Source of the DNA: JANYCG01 sp031431035
Lineage (GTDB): Bacteria > Pseudomonadota > Gammaproteobacteria > Burkholderiales > Burkholderiaceae_C
Assembly (NCBI GenBank): GCA_031431035.1
Contig: JANPCR010000008.1
Location: forward strand, 1 to 25,492
DNA length: 25,492 nucleotides
Direction of reading: 5' to 3'
Position numbers and translations under genes: made by a program. The notes beneath the pieces were generated by a model, which made no database searches, was not told the DNA's origin, and saw only the letters and a program-made list of their open reading frames with translations. How positions within the stretch are numbered: position 1 is the first letter of the stretch; each line of letters begins with the position of its first letter. This document shows positions 23,279 to 25,492 of the stretch, one piece after another.

Positions 23279-25069
23279 ATGAGTTATTCCGTAGCAAAAC
23301 GCAAATTTGACGTGGTCATCGTCGGAGCCGGTGGCTCGGGCATGCGCGCATCCTTGCAACTGGCCCGCGCCGGCCTGAATGTCGCCGTCCTGACCAAAGT
23401 GTTTCCGACCCGCTCACACACCGTCGCAGCCCAGGGCGGCATTGGCGCGTCGTTGGGCAACATGAACGACGACAACTGGCATTACCACTTTTACGACACA
23501 GTCAAGGGCTCTGACTGGTTGGGCGACCAAGACGCCATTGAGTACATGTGCCGCGAAGCACCCAATGTGGTGTATGACCTTGAACACATGGGCATGCCCT
23601 TTGACCGCAACCCCGACGGCACTATTTACCAGCGCCCGTTTGGCGGCCACACCGCCAACTACGGCGAGAAGGCCGTGGAACGCGCTTGCGCCGCCGCTGA
23701 CCGCACCGGCCACGCCATGCTGCACACGCTGTACCAGCAAAACGTGCAAGCCAAAACCAGTTTTTTTGTCGAATGGCTGGCCATGGACTTGATCCGCGAT
23801 GCCGATGGCGATGTGGTCGGCGTGACTGCTATCGAGATGGAAACCGGTGACGTGCACATTTTGGAAGCCAAAACTACTTTGTTGGCCACGGGTGGCGCTG
23901 GCCGTATTTTTGCTGCATCGACCAACGCCTTTATCAACACGGGTGATGGCTTGGGCATGGCAGCAAGAGCCGGCATTCCACTCGAAGACATGGAATTTTG
24001 GCAATTTCACCCCACAGGCGTTGCAGGGGCTGGTGTGCTGCTGACCGAAGGCTGCCGGGGCGAAGGCGCGATTTTGCGCAACAGCAATGGAGAGCGCTTC
24101 ATGGAGTGCTACGCCCCGACGCTGAAGGACCTGGCACCCCGCGACTTTGTGTCGCGCTGCATGGACCAGGAAATCAAGGAAGGCCGTGGCTGCGGCCCCA
24201 ACAAAGACTACATCAACCTGGACATGACCCATCTGGGCGGCGACACCATTTTGAAGCGCTTGCCCTCCGTGTTCGAAATCGGCCACAACTTTGCCAACGT
24301 AGACATCACCAAGGAGCCAATTCCCGTGGTGCCCACCATTCACTATCAGATGGGCGGCATCCCGACCAACATCCATGGCCAAGTGGTCACGCAAGACGCT
24401 GACAACAAAAGCGTCGTGGTCAATGGCCTTTACGCGGTCGGCGAATGCTCCTGCGTCAGCGTGCACGGTGCCAACCGCTTGGGCACCAATTCATTGCTGG
24501 ACTTGTTGGTTTTTGGCCGCGCAGCGGGCAATCACATTGTTGAGTTCAACAACAAAAACAAACTGCACAAGCCCCTGCCAGCCACCGCCGCAGATGCAAC
24601 CCTGGCGCGCCTCGCGCGATTGGATGCCGCGACCGACGGCGAATATGCGCAAGACGTGGCCAATGACATTCGGGCCGCCATGCAGCAGCATGCGGGCGTG
24701 TTTCGCACCCAAGCCACGCTGGACGAAGGCGTTGTCAAAATTGCGGCCTTGCGCAAACGGGTTGGCAATATCAACCTGAAAGACAAATCCAAGGTCTTCA
24801 ACACAGCGCGAATCGAAGCCCTTGAAGTTGAAAACCTGATTGAGGCCGCCGAAGCGACCATCGTGTCCGCCGCTGCACGGCGCGAAAGCCGGGGTGCGCA
24901 TTCGGTTGATGACTACGCCGACAGCCCCAAGTACCCCAATGGCCGCAATGACGACGAATGGCACAAGCACACGCTTTGGCACAGCGAAGGCAACCGCCTG
25001 AGCTACAAACCTGTGCAAATGAAGCCTTTGACGGTTGAAAGCGTGCCACTCAAGGTCCGCACTTTCTAA
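23279..25069 (+). CDS. sdhA: Succinate dehydrogenase flavoprotein subunit
   Basis: This 596-residue catalytic subunit oxidises succinate to fumarate. It has the FAD dinucleotide loop VVIVGAGGSGMRA (12-24) and RSHTVAAQGGIGA, where His47 is the covalent FAD attachment site. FHPTGVAGAGVLLTEGCRGEGA and PRDFVSR carry active-site residues, HYQMGGIPTN lies near the substrate, and GANRLGTNSLLDLLVFGRAAG completes the FAD domain. The length is close to E. coli SdhA (588). GAGG precedes the ATG at nine bases. The C-terminus ends in PLKVRTF, as is usual for betaproteobacterial SdhA. Confidence 0.98.
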   Translation: MSYSVAKRKFDVVIVGAGGSGMRASLQLARAGLNVAVLTKVFPTRSHTVAAQGGIGASLGNMNDDNWHYHFYDTVKGSDWLGDQDAIEYMCREAPNVVYDLEHMGMPFDRNPDGTIYQRPFGGHTANYGEKAVERACAAADRTGHAMLHTLYQQNVQAKTSFFVEWLAMDLIRDADGDVVGVTAIEMETGDVHILEAKTTLLATGGAGRIFAASTNAFINTGDGLGMAARAGIPLEDMEFWQFHPTGVAGAGVLLTEGCRGEGAILRNSNGERFMECYAPTLKDLAPRDFVSRCMDQEIKEGRGCGPNKDYINLDMTHLGGDTILKRLPSVFEIGHNFANVDITKEPIPVVPTIHYQMGGIPTNIHGQVVTQDADNKSVVVNGLYAVGECSCVSVHGANRLGTNSLLDLLVFGRAAGNHIVEFNNKNKLHKPLPATAADATLARLARLDAATDGEYAQDVANDIRAAMQQHAGVFRTQATLDEGVVKIAALRKRVGNINLKDKSKVFNTARIEALEVENLIEAAEATIVSAAARRESRGAHSVDDYADSPKYPNGRNDDEWHKHTLWHSEGNRLSYKPVQMKPLTVESVPLKVRTF

Positions 25070-25102
25070 AAATACCAAGCGCCTTAAACCCGAGCAAACC
25101 CC

Positions 25103-25492
25103 ATGACCCAACGCACGTTCTCTATCTACCGCTACGACCCGGACAAAGACGCCAAGCCCTACATGCAAACCATTAGCGTCGAGCTAGACGGCAGTGAACG
25201 CATGCTGCTGGACGCGCTGATGAAGCTCAAAGCCATTGACCCGACTATTAGCTTTCGCCGGTCTTGCCGGGAGGGAGTTTGCGGCTCGGACGCTATGAAC
25301 ATCAATGGCAAAAATGGTTTGGCTTGCCTGACCAACATGCGCACGCTCACCGGCACCATCGTGTTGAAACCGCTGCCTGGCTTGCCTGTGATCCGCGACT
25401 TGATTGTGGACATGACGCAGTTTTTCAAGCAGTACAACTCGATCAAGCCGTACTTGATCAACGACACCATTCCGCCTGAAAAAGAACGCTTG
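25103..25492 (+). CDS. sdhB: Succinate dehydrogenase iron-sulfur subunit, N-terminal part (cut by window end)
   Basis: The first 130 residues are visible and the frame is still open at the last base. This subunit carries electrons from SdhA to the quinone site through three Fe-S clusters. The 2Fe-2S site is CREGVCGSDAMNINGKNGLAC with Cys55, Cys60, Asp63 and Cys75; the aspartate in place of the third cysteine matches the E. coli SdhB arrangement at the same numbering. The 4Fe-4S and 3Fe-4S cysteines lie beyond the window. It begins 33 bases after sdhA. Confidence 0.96.
   Translation, partial: MTQRTFSIYRYDPDKDAKPYMQTISVELDGSERMLLDALMKLKAIDPTISFRRSCREGVCGSDAMNINGKNGLACLTNMRTLTGTIVLKPLPGLPVIRDLIVDMTQFFKQYNSIKPYLINDTIPPEKERL

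Noticed and set aside
23414..24466. Open frame of 350 codons opposite sdhA
   Set aside because: It is the complement of highly conserved sdhA codons and encodes no recognisable motif.

Overview
The window looks like chromosomal DNA of a betaproteobacterium, most likely Burkholderiales and close to Comamonadaceae. The basis is the protein style (Bug-type solute receptor, Burkholderiales-like mdh/acnB/sdhCDAB neighbourhood), the moderately high GC and strong third-position GC. No rRNA, tRNA, CRISPR array, transposase or phage gene was seen. No gene-free stretch exceeds 300 bases.

Left part (1-9745). A patatin-like lipase-family gene enters from the left edge and ends at 2211. It converges on a long minus-strand block, read from 9745 to 2253: a VanA-type Rieske oxygenase, a GntR/FCD regulator, a VanB-type reductase, and a complete branched-chain-amino-acid-type ABC importer (receptor, two permeases, two ATPases). 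Overlapping stops and starts tie the transporter genes together. The arrangement suggests uptake plus oxygenative demethylation or hydroxylation of a small, probably aromatic, carboxylate.

Middle part (9746-16951). Divergent from the oxygenase is a short, stand-alone MetE-like zinc methyltransferase. The intergenic region between them carries palindromes. Then follow an acyl-CoA synthetase (+), an EamA-type exporter and a spermidine-synthase-like protein (both -), a zinc-independent MDR oxidoreductase (+) and an orphan Bug-type periplasmic receptor (+). This five-gene block is bracketed by two diverged copies, in inverted orientation, of a roughly 130-bp intergenic element. The element has a hairpin unit bounded by GGCCTC/GAGGCC and a separate ATATCAC-GGTGATAT palindrome.

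Right part (16972-25492). This is a TCA-cycle cluster. On the minus strand are mdh, a small exported protein of unknown function and acnB, ending in a UUCG-loop terminator. On the plus strand are a GntR/UTRA regulator and sdhC, sdhD, sdhA and sdhB, the last cut by the right edge. A perfect 12-bp palindrome lies between mdh and the regulator. It sits inside a recognisable promoter for the regulator and just upstream of a promoter for mdh, so one regulator may coordinate both arms.

The most interesting signals are the inverted repeat pair, the oxygenase/importer/MetE-like gene group with its shared control region, and the unknown exported protein between two TCA enzymes.
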